A stretch of DNA of 64,000 nt from Marivita sp030148515 (lineage in GTDB: Bacteria; Pseudomonadota; Alphaproteobacteria; Rhodobacterales; Rhodobacteraceae), in contig NZ_CP180351.1 of assembly GCF_048006345.1 (NCBI RefSeq), forward strand, positions 372,001-436,000. The letters run 5' to 3'. Below are positions 35,847 to 43,374 of the stretch, piece by piece. Every line of letters begins with the position of its first letter. Positions within the stretch are counted from its first letter, which is position 1. The position numbers and the translations under genes were made by a program. The notes under the pieces are model-generated. The model saw only the letters and a program-made list of their open reading frames with translations, was not told where the DNA came from and did not search any database.

Positions 35847-35957
35847 TTTGCAGTTTTGGCGCTATCAGATTGCAAACTTTTGCAAACTCCACCCCATTAT
35901 GCAGAGATGCTTTTCAGGGATTGCGATTTTGCAAAGTTGCAAACTTGGATGTGCAAA
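35847..35957 (-). promoter_or_regulatory. Cluster of TTTGCAAA half-sites upstream of prpE
   Basis: TTTGCAAA occurs at 35879-35886 and 35928-35935, with near copies ATTGCAAA 35869-35876, GTTGCAAA 35936-35943, TGTGCAAA 35950-35957 and TTTGCAGT 35847-35854. Paired TTTGCAAA half-sites are the described target of PccR, a short-chain acyl-CoA regulator (ScfR family) of propionyl-CoA genes in Rhodobacter sphaeroides; RamB sites contain ACTTTGCAAA. Spacings here (2, 0 and 6 bases) differ from the four-base spacing I recall for PccR. Confidence 0.65.
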
Positions 35958-35981
35958 CTCTAAGGGCCTGAGTTGGGAGAC

Positions 35982-36497
35982 TCACAACTGATCGCGGGGC
36001 GTTGCCAGAAGGCCAAGGCCACGGGCGGACTGGATGGACAGCAGGCCGCTGGGCAACCCGTTGGCGTTCTGGTAGCGGCGCACCGCCAGACGGGTCGGGA
36101 CATCCATCACCCCGGTGACCGGTCCCCGGTACAGCCCGCGCGCGTCCAGCGCCCGTTGCAGGGTCGAGATCAGGTCGGGTGTCAAAGCGTCCGGGCAGGG
36201 GACTTCGAAGATCAGTTCTTGCCGTTCCCGTTTGATCACCTGCACGGTTTCAGTGCGGAACCGTTTGGGCGCGACTTCGACCTGCCGCGTGACGGTTTCC
36301 AGTTCGGCAGGGGCCACGTCGCGCACCCAGCATCCGTCCGGGTTGACGCCCGGTGGCGCGGGGATCTGGGCCGAGGCGAAATCGGGCACCGGCACCTCGG
36401 TGCCATCTTCCCCGTAGTCGAGCGGTCCCGTACAGGCGGCAAGCGCGGCCAAAGCCACTGCCCACAGAGCCCGGATCGCTGACGGGAGGAGGGTCAC
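35982..36497 (-). CDS. Lipoprotein with peptidoglycan-binding domain
   Basis: A 171-residue protein with a lipoprotein signal (LWAVALAALAAC, lipid Cys about 22). The middle is Pro/Glu-rich with DGCWVRDVAPAELE; the C-terminal 60 residues match a PG_binding_1 repeat (LISTLQRALDARGLYRGPVTGVMDVPTRLAVRRYQ). Probably an envelope lipoprotein touching the cell wall. Confidence 0.75.
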   Translation of the reverse strand: MTLLPSAIRALWAVALAALAACTGPLDYGEDGTEVPVPDFASAQIPAPPGVNPDGCWVRDVAPAELETVTRQVEVAPKRFRTETVQVIKRERQELIFEVPCPDALTPDLISTLQRALDARGLYRGPVTGVMDVPTRLAVRRYQNANGLPSGLLSIQSARGLGLLATPRDQL

Positions 36498-36539
36498 TGA
36501 GAATGTGCGCCTGTTTGCCTGTTTCTTCTTGCGCGCAGT

Positions 36540-36947
36540 CTAGCCTGTTTGTGGGTCTGGCGAAAGCGCCTCTGGCGGGGCCTCGGCTGCGGGGGCCAGA
36601 AGCTGGTCCAGCAGGGGCGAGATGTCCTCGATCACCTCGGCGATCACATGGATCACGTCACCTTCGCTTTGCAGCCGCCCGGTGACGCGCAGCATGCGCC
36701 CGGCGATCACCGCGCGGCGGTAGCGTTCGTAAAGCTTGCGCCAGACGATGATGTTCACCGTTCCGGTCTCGTCTTCCAGCGTGAGGAAGATCACGCCCTT
36801 GGCGGTGCCGGGCCGCTGCCGCAGGATCACCAGCCCCGCCACCGTGATGCGCGCATTGTCGGGCGGCAGGCGCAACTGGTCGGCCCTGAGGCAAGAGGGC
36901 GGACGCGGCCAGTCGGTTTGGGCAGGGCGGGGGGTGATGACACGCAT
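36540..36947 (-). CDS. Free-standing OB-fold protein, C-terminal remnant of error-prone polymerase DnaE2
   Basis: A 135-residue protein. From about residue 33 it reads ARITVAGLVILRQRPGTAKG, then VIFLTLEDETGTVNIIVW and VTGRLQSEGDVIHVIAEVIE, which is the OB-fold end of DnaE2 (about 1,000-1,100 residues in full). No polymerase, PHP or ImuB part is nearby, so it is an isolated domain: either a truncated relic or a retained small gene. The first 32 residues (RVITPRPAQTDWPRPPSC...) do not look like DnaE2. A LexA box ends two bases before the ATG at 36947, and the promoter geometry predicts a transcript starting at or near the ATG, so the longer frame from 37055 is unlikely. Confidence 0.65.
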   Translation of the reverse strand: MRVITPRPAQTDWPRPPSCLRADQLRLPPDNARITVAGLVILRQRPGTAKGVIFLTLEDETGTVNIIVWRKLYERYRRAVIAGRMLRVTGRLQSEGDVIHVIAEVIEDISPLLDQLLAPAAEAPPEALSPDPQTG

Positions 36948-36949
36948 GA

Positions 36950-36982
36950 GAACAAAAATAGAACATTTGCCAAGGCGTGCAA
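36950..36982 (-). promoter_or_regulatory. SOS promoter: LexA box GAAC-N7-GAAC over a -10
   Basis: GAAC at 36950-36953 and 36961-36964 are seven bases apart, the alphaproteobacterial LexA box (GTTC-N7-GTTC on the minus strand). On that strand TTGCAC (36982-36977) and TATTTT (36960-36955), 16 bases apart, form a good sigma-70 promoter overlapped by the box. The predicted start of transcription falls within about two bases of the ATG at 36947. Confidence 0.8.
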
Positions 36983-37100
36983 GCCCGCAGTTTCCGCAGA
37001 TTTCGGATCGCTTCGGAACGCTTAATCCGGCCTTAAGGACGGAACGCACGCCCATGTGGGAGTGTCAGGGCAGACAGTAACACAGACCGATGAGGGCACC

Positions 37101-37301
37101 ATGGCTTATTTCGACACACGCAAGACCGCACGCACAACCACGGCAGTCGACGTTCAGAGCGTTTTTGACCGTCTGGTAAAATTCATCGCGGCCCGCGTGA
37201 CAGCAATCACCACGCGCCCCGGCACATCCCCCGATCAGATCGTCGCGGCCCAGCATCGTGCCGAAGCGCACCGCCGGGCTGTCGACAAGCTGATGCGTTA
37301 A
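37101..37301 (+). CDS. Small conserved-looking cytoplasmic protein, 66 residues
   Basis: Begins MAYFDTRKTARTTTAVDVQS, with an amphipathic helix (VFDRLVKFIAARVTAITTRPG) and an Arg/His/Ala-rich C-terminal helix (AQHRAEAHRRAVDKLM). The ATG at 37101 has GAGGG upstream. It overlaps the convergent regulator by four bases. No family recognised; coding potential is supported by the ribosome site and composition. Confidence 0.55.
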   Translation: MAYFDTRKTARTTTAVDVQSVFDRLVKFIAARVTAITTRPGTSPDQIVAAQHRAEAHRRAVDKLMR

Positions 37302-38809
37302 TCCTCGGGAAAGCCGTTGGCGCGCAGGGCGGCGACAACGGTTTCACGATAGAACGCGCTATGATTGGGCCGTGTACGGATAAATGTGGCAACACTCATG
37401 TCCGGCACCTTTTGGCGGAACCACGATGCCATCTTCTGCGACTTTTCAAAGTCACCCATTTTCCAGGCACAGCCCATCAGCCCCAGTTGGATCGTTGCAA
37501 ATTCGGGATATTGCAAGAGAGCTTCTTCGTAGTATCGCGCGGCGGTCTCAAGGTCCTGTTTCTGAAAATAGGCGTTCGCGATCCCTGCGGTTGTCACCCC
37601 GATATTCGGGTGCAAGGGGCTGATCCGAATGGCCCGTGTCAGATGGGCAATCGCGTCTTCGTCCTGGCCCAGATAATTGTGCACCCATCCCAAGAACAAA
37701 GCGATGGTCGCCGAGTTCGGGTTCATTGAATTGGCTTGTTTGACCGCGATGAGACCTGTTTCAGGGTCCTGACCGATATACGCGATGTAATGCCCGGCAG
37801 CAGCCAATGCGAAAGGATCATCCGCGCCGCTGTTCAGAACGTCCCTCGCGACGGGCAGCGCGGCTTGCGCTTGTTCAAAAGACCACCAGCGCGTTGCAAA
37901 GGACCCCGTATGCGCAAAGCAATAAAGCCCCTTTGCACGTGTGAATCCTGGGTCAAGCACAAGCGCTTGCTCTAGAAGGGCCATACCGGTTTCAAGATCG
38001 GACAAGGTGTTCTGCCGCATCACCAGAGGTGCCGCTTGCATGCACAGATCATAGGCCTGCAGGTTCTCGGTGGGCTTTGATTTGGCGCGTGCGGCTTCGG
38101 CCCAGATCATCTTGGGCTCAATTGCGCCTGCCACCTGTTCCGCAACCGTGTCCTGAAGATCAAAGATATCGTCAGTTGTGCCGTCGAACCGCTCTTGCCA
38201 GATCAACCGGGCGGACGTGGCCTCGACCAGTTGTGTGAAGATACGCAGACGATTGCCCGCCTTCTGAATGCTGCCCTCAAGCACATATTCAACGCCAAGC
38301 TCTTGTCCGATCTGTGCCAAATCGACAGCCTTGCCGCGATACGTAAAGGTGGACGTGGTTGACACAACAAAGAACCCCGAGACACGCGCAAGAGCAGATG
38401 TGATTTCATTCACGATCCCATCCACGAGATACCCGTTGGCGTCGTCTCCTGTCAGGTTGGCGAAGGGCAGAACGGCCAGCGACGGGATGTCCGGAACGCT
38501 TTGGGTCGTTTGCGGCATTTGCGCAGAGTCGCTGTCCCCGCCCAGCGTGAACTTGTAGCCAACACCGGGAACCGTTTTTATGGCCTCTTTCCCAAGAGCC
38601 TTGCGCAACCCCGCGATCTGGACGGTGAGGTTGCTTTCCTCGACCAGCACACCGGCCCAGACATGATTGAGCAATTCTTCCTTGGTGATGACGCGCTCCG
38701 GATTGCTCGACAGAAAGGCCAACACATCAAACGCCCGTGCCCCCAGCGTGATCGGCTCACCGTTAAGCGTGACACTGCGGGTGGTGTCGTTGATCTGCAA
38801 AGCGGTCAT
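37298..38809 (-). CDS. Winged-helix transcriptional regulator with TPR repeats
   Basis: A 503-residue cytoplasmic protein. The N-terminal OmpR/CadC-type winged helix spans about residues 1-90 (GARAFDVLAFLSSNPERVIT, later LRKALGKEAIKTVPGVGYKF). A middle domain (about 110-260) has SLAVLPFANLTGDD and VEYVLEGSIQKAGNRLRIFTQL, the TolB-like domain common in CadC/adenylate-cyclase-type regulators. The C-terminal half has several TPR helices (ATIALFLGWVHNYLGQDEDAIAHLTRA). Such proteins control adaptive genes; the input is unknown. I chose the ATG at 38809; a GTG at 38875 adds 22 residues. Confidence 0.75.
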   Translation of the reverse strand: MTALQINDTTRSVTLNGEPITLGARAFDVLAFLSSNPERVITKEELLNHVWAGVLVEESNLTVQIAGLRKALGKEAIKTVPGVGYKFTLGGDSDSAQMPQTTQSVPDIPSLAVLPFANLTGDDANGYLVDGIVNEITSALARVSGFFVVSTTSTFTYRGKAVDLAQIGQELGVEYVLEGSIQKAGNRLRIFTQLVEATSARLIWQERFDGTTDDIFDLQDTVAEQVAGAIEPKMIWAEAARAKSKPTENLQAYDLCMQAAPLVMRQNTLSDLETGMALLEQALVLDPGFTRAKGLYCFAHTGSFATRWWSFEQAQAALPVARDVLNSGADDPFALAAAGHYIAYIGQDPETGLIAVKQANSMNPNSATIALFLGWVHNYLGQDEDAIAHLTRAIRISPLHPNIGVTTAGIANAYFQKQDLETAARYYEEALLQYPEFATIQLGLMGCAWKMGDFEKSQKMASWFRQKVPDMSVATFIRTRPNHSAFYRETVVAALRANGFPED

Positions 38810-38895
38810 CTGCGGGTCCAGTATTGTTTTCAAGACCCTAACCGCAGAACGCAGGTTGCGCCAACGGGTTTGCACTTTCCCATTGGCGCGGGGTC

Positions 38896-39930
38896 TTAAT
38901 GGCTGTCAAAGAACGCTGCAACGTCGCTCGTGATCTTGGCATGCTCTGCTCTTCGGGCCTCACGGCCTTCTTCGCAGACAAAGGCGTCGTCCGGTTCTTC
39001 CTCTTTCAGGATCGCCAGACCGTTTTCGGTGCAGACCCCCAGAAAGTCGAAATGTGCCAGACCGGCAGGCTCGATATAGGTGGTCAGGTCAGCGGGCAGT
39101 TCGGCCACCAATGCACGGGATTCCACATCCAAATCCAACCCGGAATTGGTGACGGGCGCGCCATAGACCAGCATCGGTGTCTCAATGGCCCCAAGGCTGT
39201 CGGTCGAAAAGGTCTGTGTGCCACCCAGATCAAAGACCGCAAACGCCTTGATCCGGTCATCAGACAGATTCTGAGCGATGGCATTTCGGTCTTCGGGCGA
39301 CTTGGCCACGTCCCAGCGATCGAAGATGCCACAGACCAGATCGTCAGGCATGGCGGTGCAGAACGCATCGAATGTGCCAGCGTCGAACCGACCCCCGGCC
39401 AGTGCCACCGCAGTGAACCCACCCAGCGAATGGCCCGCCATATAGATGCGGTCCGGGTCGATCAAACCCGCCATGGCATGCGCGCCGGTCAGGTGATCGA
39501 TGGTGCGCGAGATGTCTTTTGGCCGCTCCCAAAGCGCGCGCTGGTGATCCGGGTCACGTTGAAAGGTCGAGGTGCCGGGATGGTCAATGGCGGCCACGAT
39601 ATAACCCTCGGCCACCAACCGTTCCGCCAGCCACGCCTGATTTCGGGAGTTGCCGAACATGCCGTGAGACAGCACGACAAGCGGATAGGTGCCTTGGGAC
39701 GGAGCGGCATTGGGCGCCACGCGAATAGGTTCCCAAACGGCGTTGCCATGCGCCGGCTCGGTGGGTGCGTCTGCCGCGGCCGGATACCAGACAAACCCGT
39801 CAAGGTGCCGGGTGCCATCTGTGTCCCTGATCTCGAGCGGGGTCATGCCAGTGGTGGCGGGTTCTGCGGAAAATGCCGTGGATGCCAGCAGGGCGGACAT
39901 CAAAGCGGCGAGACGTATGTTCTGTGTCAT
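38896..39930 (-). CDS. Secreted alpha/beta hydrolase (PAF-acetylhydrolase-like)
   Basis: A 344-residue periplasmic or secreted hydrolase with signal peptide (LAALMSALLASTAFS). The nucleophile elbow is AGHSLGGF; an oxyanion part is YPLVVLSHGMFGN; His lies in GLAHFDFLG. This layout fits predicted dienelactone hydrolases or PAF-AH II. The ATG at 39930 replaces an upstream codon at 39993 that would block the signal peptide. It is divergent from a membrane AraC regulator, which probably controls it. Confidence 0.78.
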   Translation of the reverse strand: MTQNIRLAALMSALLASTAFSAEPATTGMTPLEIRDTDGTRHLDGFVWYPAAADAPTEPAHGNAVWEPIRVAPNAAPSQGTYPLVVLSHGMFGNSRNQAWLAERLVAEGYIVAAIDHPGTSTFQRDPDHQRALWERPKDISRTIDHLTGAHAMAGLIDPDRIYMAGHSLGGFTAVALAGGRFDAGTFDAFCTAMPDDLVCGIFDRWDVAKSPEDRNAIAQNLSDDRIKAFAVFDLGGTQTFSTDSLGAIETPMLVYGAPVTNSGLDLDVESRALVAELPADLTTYIEPAGLAHFDFLGVCTENGLAILKEEEPDDAFVCEEGREARRAEHAKITSDVAAFFDSH

Positions 39931-40009
39931 GGTTCGGGGCCTTTCGTGACGCAAGGGGTGATGCCCCTGAGATTGGCCAAAGCGGTAATTCAAACAACGG
40001 CTTGCACCC

Positions 40010-40063
40010 CTGTCCGCTGTCCTTGATCATGATGCAGGACAGTACCGACATGATATAGGACAG
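40010..40063. promoter_or_regulatory. Repeated CTGTCC/GGACAG boxes between hydrolase and AraC genes
   Basis: CTGTCC at 40010-40015 and 40017-40022; GGACAG at 40037-40042 and 40058-40063. The two GGACAG copies are 21 bases apart, two helical turns, typical for AraC-type operators. The last ends two bases before the regulator ATG at 40066. Confidence 0.5.
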
Positions 40064-40065
40064 CC

Positions 40066-41115
40066 ATGCAGGGTGATCTGGCCACGTTCCCATTACCGAT
40101 CCTGACATTTCTGCTGTCCTCGGTGGCCAGCGGCCTGATTTGGCGCGCGCATCTGGGACAGGTCTGGGCCAACCGATTCTTCGCCAGCTTCTTTCTGGTG
40201 CTTGCGGTAGGGGCACTGATGGTGGGGCTGCGGTTCGGATACGGGGTTGACCAGTTCATCCCGCTGCAACGTGCGCTGCCGCTGTTTGCCGGACCACTGG
40301 TGTATCTGGGGTTTGCCTGTTTCGCCGTCGGATCCGGCCGCGTCCCGCGCTTGGCGCTGATCCACCTCGGGATCGCCGTTCTGATTGTCGCCGTCGCGCC
40401 AATTGCCTTTGCGGACCTGCTTGACCTCGATGTGATCGTGGCACTCAGTTACTTGGTCTATGCCGGTCTGCTTCTGCGTCTTTGGGGACGCGGGCCAAAC
40501 GGATTGCCCCATGCGCGGATCGAAAGCGCGACGGCGCTGCGCCGCTGGATGCTGGGCGCGGTTGCGCTTCTTGTGGTGTTTGCACTGGCGGATACGGCCA
40601 TCGCCCTCAGTTTCGCGGCACAGCGCACGGGTGATGCGATGTCGCTGATCTCGGCCGGGGCTGTGGTGATGGCAATGGGCTTGATCGTGGTGATCGTGAC
40701 CGTGTCCAAAGGAGGGGGGCGATTCACCTCGCAGGTCACGGTTGTGCGCACGAAGCCAGAGCCTGATGCGGATGCGCTGGAGGCCCGGACACGGGCTTTG
40801 CTTCTGGACACACAGCTTTATCTCGACACAGAGTTGACGGTGGATCGCTTGGCCAAACGTCTGCAGGTGCCGTCCCGCGCGCTGTCCTTGGCGATCAATC
40901 AGGTCAAAGGCATGAACGTGTCGCAATATGTCAATGATTTCCGGCTGGACCATGCTGCCAAGCTGCTGGCCGAAGGGCAGGGCAGCGTGGCCGAGGTGAT
41001 GGACCAGTCCGGGTTTCTCACCCGGTCGAATTTCTACCGCGAATTCCAGCGCCGGTTTGACATGACACCTGCCGCCTATCGCGATGTGGCAAAGCGGGGT
41101 CAGTCGGGCATCTGA
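40066..41115 (+). CDS. Membrane-bound AraC-family transcriptional regulator
   Basis: A 349-residue protein. The first 230 residues hold about seven membrane helices (PILTFLLSSVASGLIW, FASFFLVLAVGALMVGL and others). The C-terminal 110 residues are an AraC DNA-binding domain (VDRLAKRLQVPSRALSLAINQVKG and FLTRSNFYREFQRRFDMTPAAYR). Membrane-anchored AraC proteins are thought to sense envelope or small-molecule signals directly. It probably regulates the divergent hydrolase and itself. Its last 16 bases overlap the convergent serine hydrolase. Confidence 0.85.
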   Translation: MQGDLATFPLPILTFLLSSVASGLIWRAHLGQVWANRFFASFFLVLAVGALMVGLRFGYGVDQFIPLQRALPLFAGPLVYLGFACFAVGSGRVPRLALIHLGIAVLIVAVAPIAFADLLDLDVIVALSYLVYAGLLLRLWGRGPNGLPHARIESATALRRWMLGAVALLVVFALADTAIALSFAAQRTGDAMSLISAGAVVMAMGLIVVIVTVSKGGGRFTSQVTVVRTKPEPDADALEARTRALLLDTQLYLDTELTVDRLAKRLQVPSRALSLAINQVKGMNVSQYVNDFRLDHAAKLLAEGQGSVAEVMDQSGFLTRSNFYREFQRRFDMTPAAYRDVAKRGQSGI

Positions 41116-42056
41116 TCGTCGGTCCAGCCGGTGTCTGCGTCTTCGTCGGCGACCAGCATCACCGCGAGGGTGCCCGACGGGCGGTGTAGGCGCACGTCCG
41201 AGGAAAAGCCCAGATCGCCCCCGGAATGCCCGACCACATCGCCATCGACTTCGACGCCCATGCCGTAGCCTTCCCCAATCGGGTCTTGCGTCATCATGCC
41301 AAGCAGGTCGGGCGGCAACAGCGTTTGGTCAATGAACAGAGCGCGATAGAAGCGCGCCACGTCCCGCGCGGTCGAAATCACGCCACCATCGCCAAAGCCG
41401 GCAGCTTGGTAATAGGCGCGGACCTCGCCCGGGGCATCGGCAAAGATGTCCGGCAGGGGGCGGCTGCCAAAGACGAAACTGTCCGTCATGCCTGCGGGGC
41501 CAAACACCTCGCGCTGCAGGGCTTGCGCATAGGTCTGGCCGGTCGCGTCTTCGAGGATCAGGCCAAGCAGCACGTAATTCGTGTTGGAATAGTCGAACCC
41601 GCGACCGGGACCAAACAGCGCAGAGTCTCCGAATGCGTAGCCAAGCGCGGTGGCGGGGGTTTGCAGGCTGGGATCGTCCAGCGCATCCTCAAGGTAGTCG
41701 TCGGTGTAATAGTCCGGCAGACCAGAGCTCATCGTGAGCAGGTGGCGCAGGGTGATCCTGTCCAGCCCGCCCAGCCCCTTGGCGATGTTAGGCGCAACCC
41801 AGTCGACCGCAGGATCGTCAAGCCGCAGATCCCCCCGTGCCACACGGCGCAGCACCGCAACGGCAGTCATCGTCTTGCCAACCGAGGCGATGGCAAAGGC
41901 CGTGTCGGGGGCGGCGTTTTGGGTGTCTGCCCTGCTGTCACCGGCGCGTTCAAGATAGCGCACGACGGGTGCGTCCTGCGCCAGGGCCGGTCCTGAAAGC
42001 GCCAGCAGGATCGCGCAAGCCGTGATCCCGCGCCGTGTCATCTGCATGATCTGCAT
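41100..42056 (-). CDS. Beta-lactamase-family serine hydrolase
   Basis: A 318-residue exported protein with signal peptide (ITACAILLALSGPALAQ). Penicillin-binding-type motifs: SxxK as S58VGK61 (AIASVGKTM), YxN as YSN (GFDYSNTNYVLLG), and HSGG replacing KTG near the C-terminus. These are the class C/EstB-like catalytic elements, so esterase or D-peptidase activity is possible; a resistance role is not implied. I chose the ATG at 42056 with AAAAGG upstream; a TTG at 42077 is in frame. Confidence 0.8.
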   Translation of the reverse strand: MQIMQMTRRGITACAILLALSGPALAQDAPVVRYLERAGDSRADTQNAAPDTAFAIASVGKTMTAVAVLRRVARGDLRLDDPAVDWVAPNIAKGLGGLDRITLRHLLTMSSGLPDYYTDDYLEDALDDPSLQTPATALGYAFGDSALFGPGRGFDYSNTNYVLLGLILEDATGQTYAQALQREVFGPAGMTDSFVFGSRPLPDIFADAPGEVRAYYQAAGFGDGGVISTARDVARFYRALFIDQTLLPPDLLGMMTQDPIGEGYGMGVEVDGDVVGHSGGDLGFSSDVRLHRPSGTLAVMLVADEDADTGWTDDQMPD

Positions 42057-42214
42057 CTGCGTGGCCTTTTCCTCCAAATCGCTCCAATAGGGTCAGATGG
42101 CCATGTCGCGCCCCGCGCGTAAAGTCCTGACAGGGATTTGAGGTCGAATGGGGCTGGCGGGTTCGATCCAGCCGGACTAGGTATGTGACGATTTCTGAGA
42201 CGGAGAGCGCTGTA

Positions 42215-42538
42215 ATGGCAAAAATCACCTATATTGAGCATGGCGGCACAGAGCATGTCGTGGACGTGGCCAACGGTCTGACCGTGATGGAAGGCGCACG
42301 CGACAATGGCATTCCGGGCATCGAGGCGGATTGCGGCGGCGCCTGCGCCTGTTCGACCTGTCACGTCTATGTGCATCCCGATTGGGTGGGCAAACTGCCG
42401 CCGAAGGAAGACATGGAAGAGGACATGCTGGATTTCGCTTACGAGCCGAACCCCGAGCGGTCGCGTCTGACGTGCCAGCTCAAGGTGACCGATGCGCTGG
42501 ACGGGTTGATCGTTCAGATGCCGGAAAAGCAGATCTGA
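42215..42538 (+). CDS. 2Fe-2S ferredoxin, adrenodoxin type
   Basis: A 107-residue electron carrier. Cluster ligands C40, C46, C49 (ADCGGACACSTCHVYV) and C87 (SRLTCQL) follow the CX5CX2C...C pattern of adrenodoxin-like ferredoxins that serve P450s or Fe-S assembly. The ATG at 42215 gives the normal N-terminus; an earlier start at 42185 does not. No partner reductase or oxygenase is adjacent. Confidence 0.93.
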   Translation: MAKITYIEHGGTEHVVDVANGLTVMEGARDNGIPGIEADCGGACACSTCHVYVHPDWVGKLPPKEDMEEDMLDFAYEPNPERSRLTCQLKVTDALDGLIVQMPEKQI

Positions 42539-42540
42539 TC

Positions 42541-43248
42541 ATGCGTTTGGCCGGTGTCGTGGCGTTGGTGATGGGACTGGCGTCACACGCCATGGCGCAA
42601 GAAATCGTGTCGGCGCGTTATGACGGGCCGACCACACGTTACCCGCACGGTGTGCTGGGCGACGATATCGAATATGACACATTGGTGGTGCGGCTGAGCG
42701 ACGGACGCGAAATATCCGCGCGCTGGGCGCAGGACATCGTGTTCGAGGATCTGTCGCCGCGAGTTATGGACGTGGATGGTGATGGGGCACCCGAGGTGGT
42801 GGTGGTGGAAAGCCACGAGACCCAAGGCGCGCGGCTGGCCATCTGGGGTATCCGGGATGGCGCGCTTGCCCAGATCGCGGCAACACCGCATATCGGAACC
42901 CGCTTCCGCTGGCTTGCCCCGGTGGCGGTGGCCGATCTGGATGGCGACGGGCGGGTGGAACTGGCGTATGTCGACCGGCCGCATCTGGCCAAGGTGCTGC
43001 GCGTCTGGCGGTACAGGTCGGATGGGGACTTGACCCAGGTGGCCACGGCAGAAGGCTTGACCAATCACAGGATCGGCTGGGATTTCATCGCGGGTGGCCT
43101 GCGCAATTGCGGGCAGGGGCCTGAGATGGTGCTCGCGGATGCCGGCTGGGCCAACGTGGTTGCTGTGCGTCTTGCGGACGGCGCGTTGACGCAGCAGGTG
43201 TTGGGCGCATATTCGCCCGACGCTTTGGAGCGCGCCTTGGGCTGTTGA
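42541..43248 (+). CDS. Secreted FG-GAP/VCBS repeat protein
   Basis: A 235-residue exported protein with signal peptide (MRLAGVVALVMGLASHAMAQ). Two Asp-rich calcium-type loops, MDVDGDGAPEVVVVES and ADLDGDGRVELAYVD, mark FG-GAP beta-propeller blades. A conserved-looking LTNHRIGWDFIAGGLRNCGQGPEMVLAD sits near the C-terminus. The ATG is two bases past the ferredoxin stop, so the two are cotranscribed. Function unknown. Confidence 0.72.
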   Translation: MRLAGVVALVMGLASHAMAQEIVSARYDGPTTRYPHGVLGDDIEYDTLVVRLSDGREISARWAQDIVFEDLSPRVMDVDGDGAPEVVVVESHETQGARLAIWGIRDGALAQIAATPHIGTRFRWLAPVAVADLDGDGRVELAYVDRPHLAKVLRVWRYRSDGDLTQVATAEGLTNHRIGWDFIAGGLRNCGQGPEMVLADAGWANVVAVRLADGALTQQVLGAYSPDALERALGC

Positions 43249-43253
43249 GCGGG

Positions 43254-43273
43254 AAGCGCCTTTTGAGGCGCTT
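43254..43273 (+). terminator. Hairpin downstream of the FG-GAP gene
   Basis: AAGCGCC (43254-43260) pairs with GGCGCTT (43267-43273) across TTTTGA, six bases past the stop. The T tract is short. It is the first member of the palindrome array that follows. Confidence 0.55.
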
Positions 43274-43278
43274 TGGCA

Positions 43279-43366
43279 CCGCGGTTCGAAACGCGGCTTT
43301 CAAGCCAATTCGAATTGGCCTCGCGCGTTTTCGAAAACGCGGCCAAGGGCGGTCGACCGCCCTTGG
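43279..43366. repeat. Array of four loopless palindromes between convergent genes
   Basis: In order: CCGCGGTTCGAAACGCGG (43279-43296, one mismatched pair); GCCAATTCGAATTGGC (43304-43319, perfect); CGCGTTTTCGAAAACGCG (43324-43341, perfect); and a perfect 24-bp palindrome at 43343-43366 with arms CCAAGGGCGGTC/GACCGCCCTTGG. It fills the 126-base gap between the FG-GAP gene and yebC. Confidence 0.9.
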
Positions 43367-43374
43367 TGCCTGTG

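Noticed and set aside
41100..42056. Antibiotic-resistance beta-lactamase
   Set aside because: The SxxK and YxN motifs are shared by many esterases and peptidases; nothing in sequence or context shows resistance.
43279..43319. TTCGAA words resembling tRNA T-loops
   Set aside because: They are centres of palindromes; no acceptor, D or anticodon arms fit around them.
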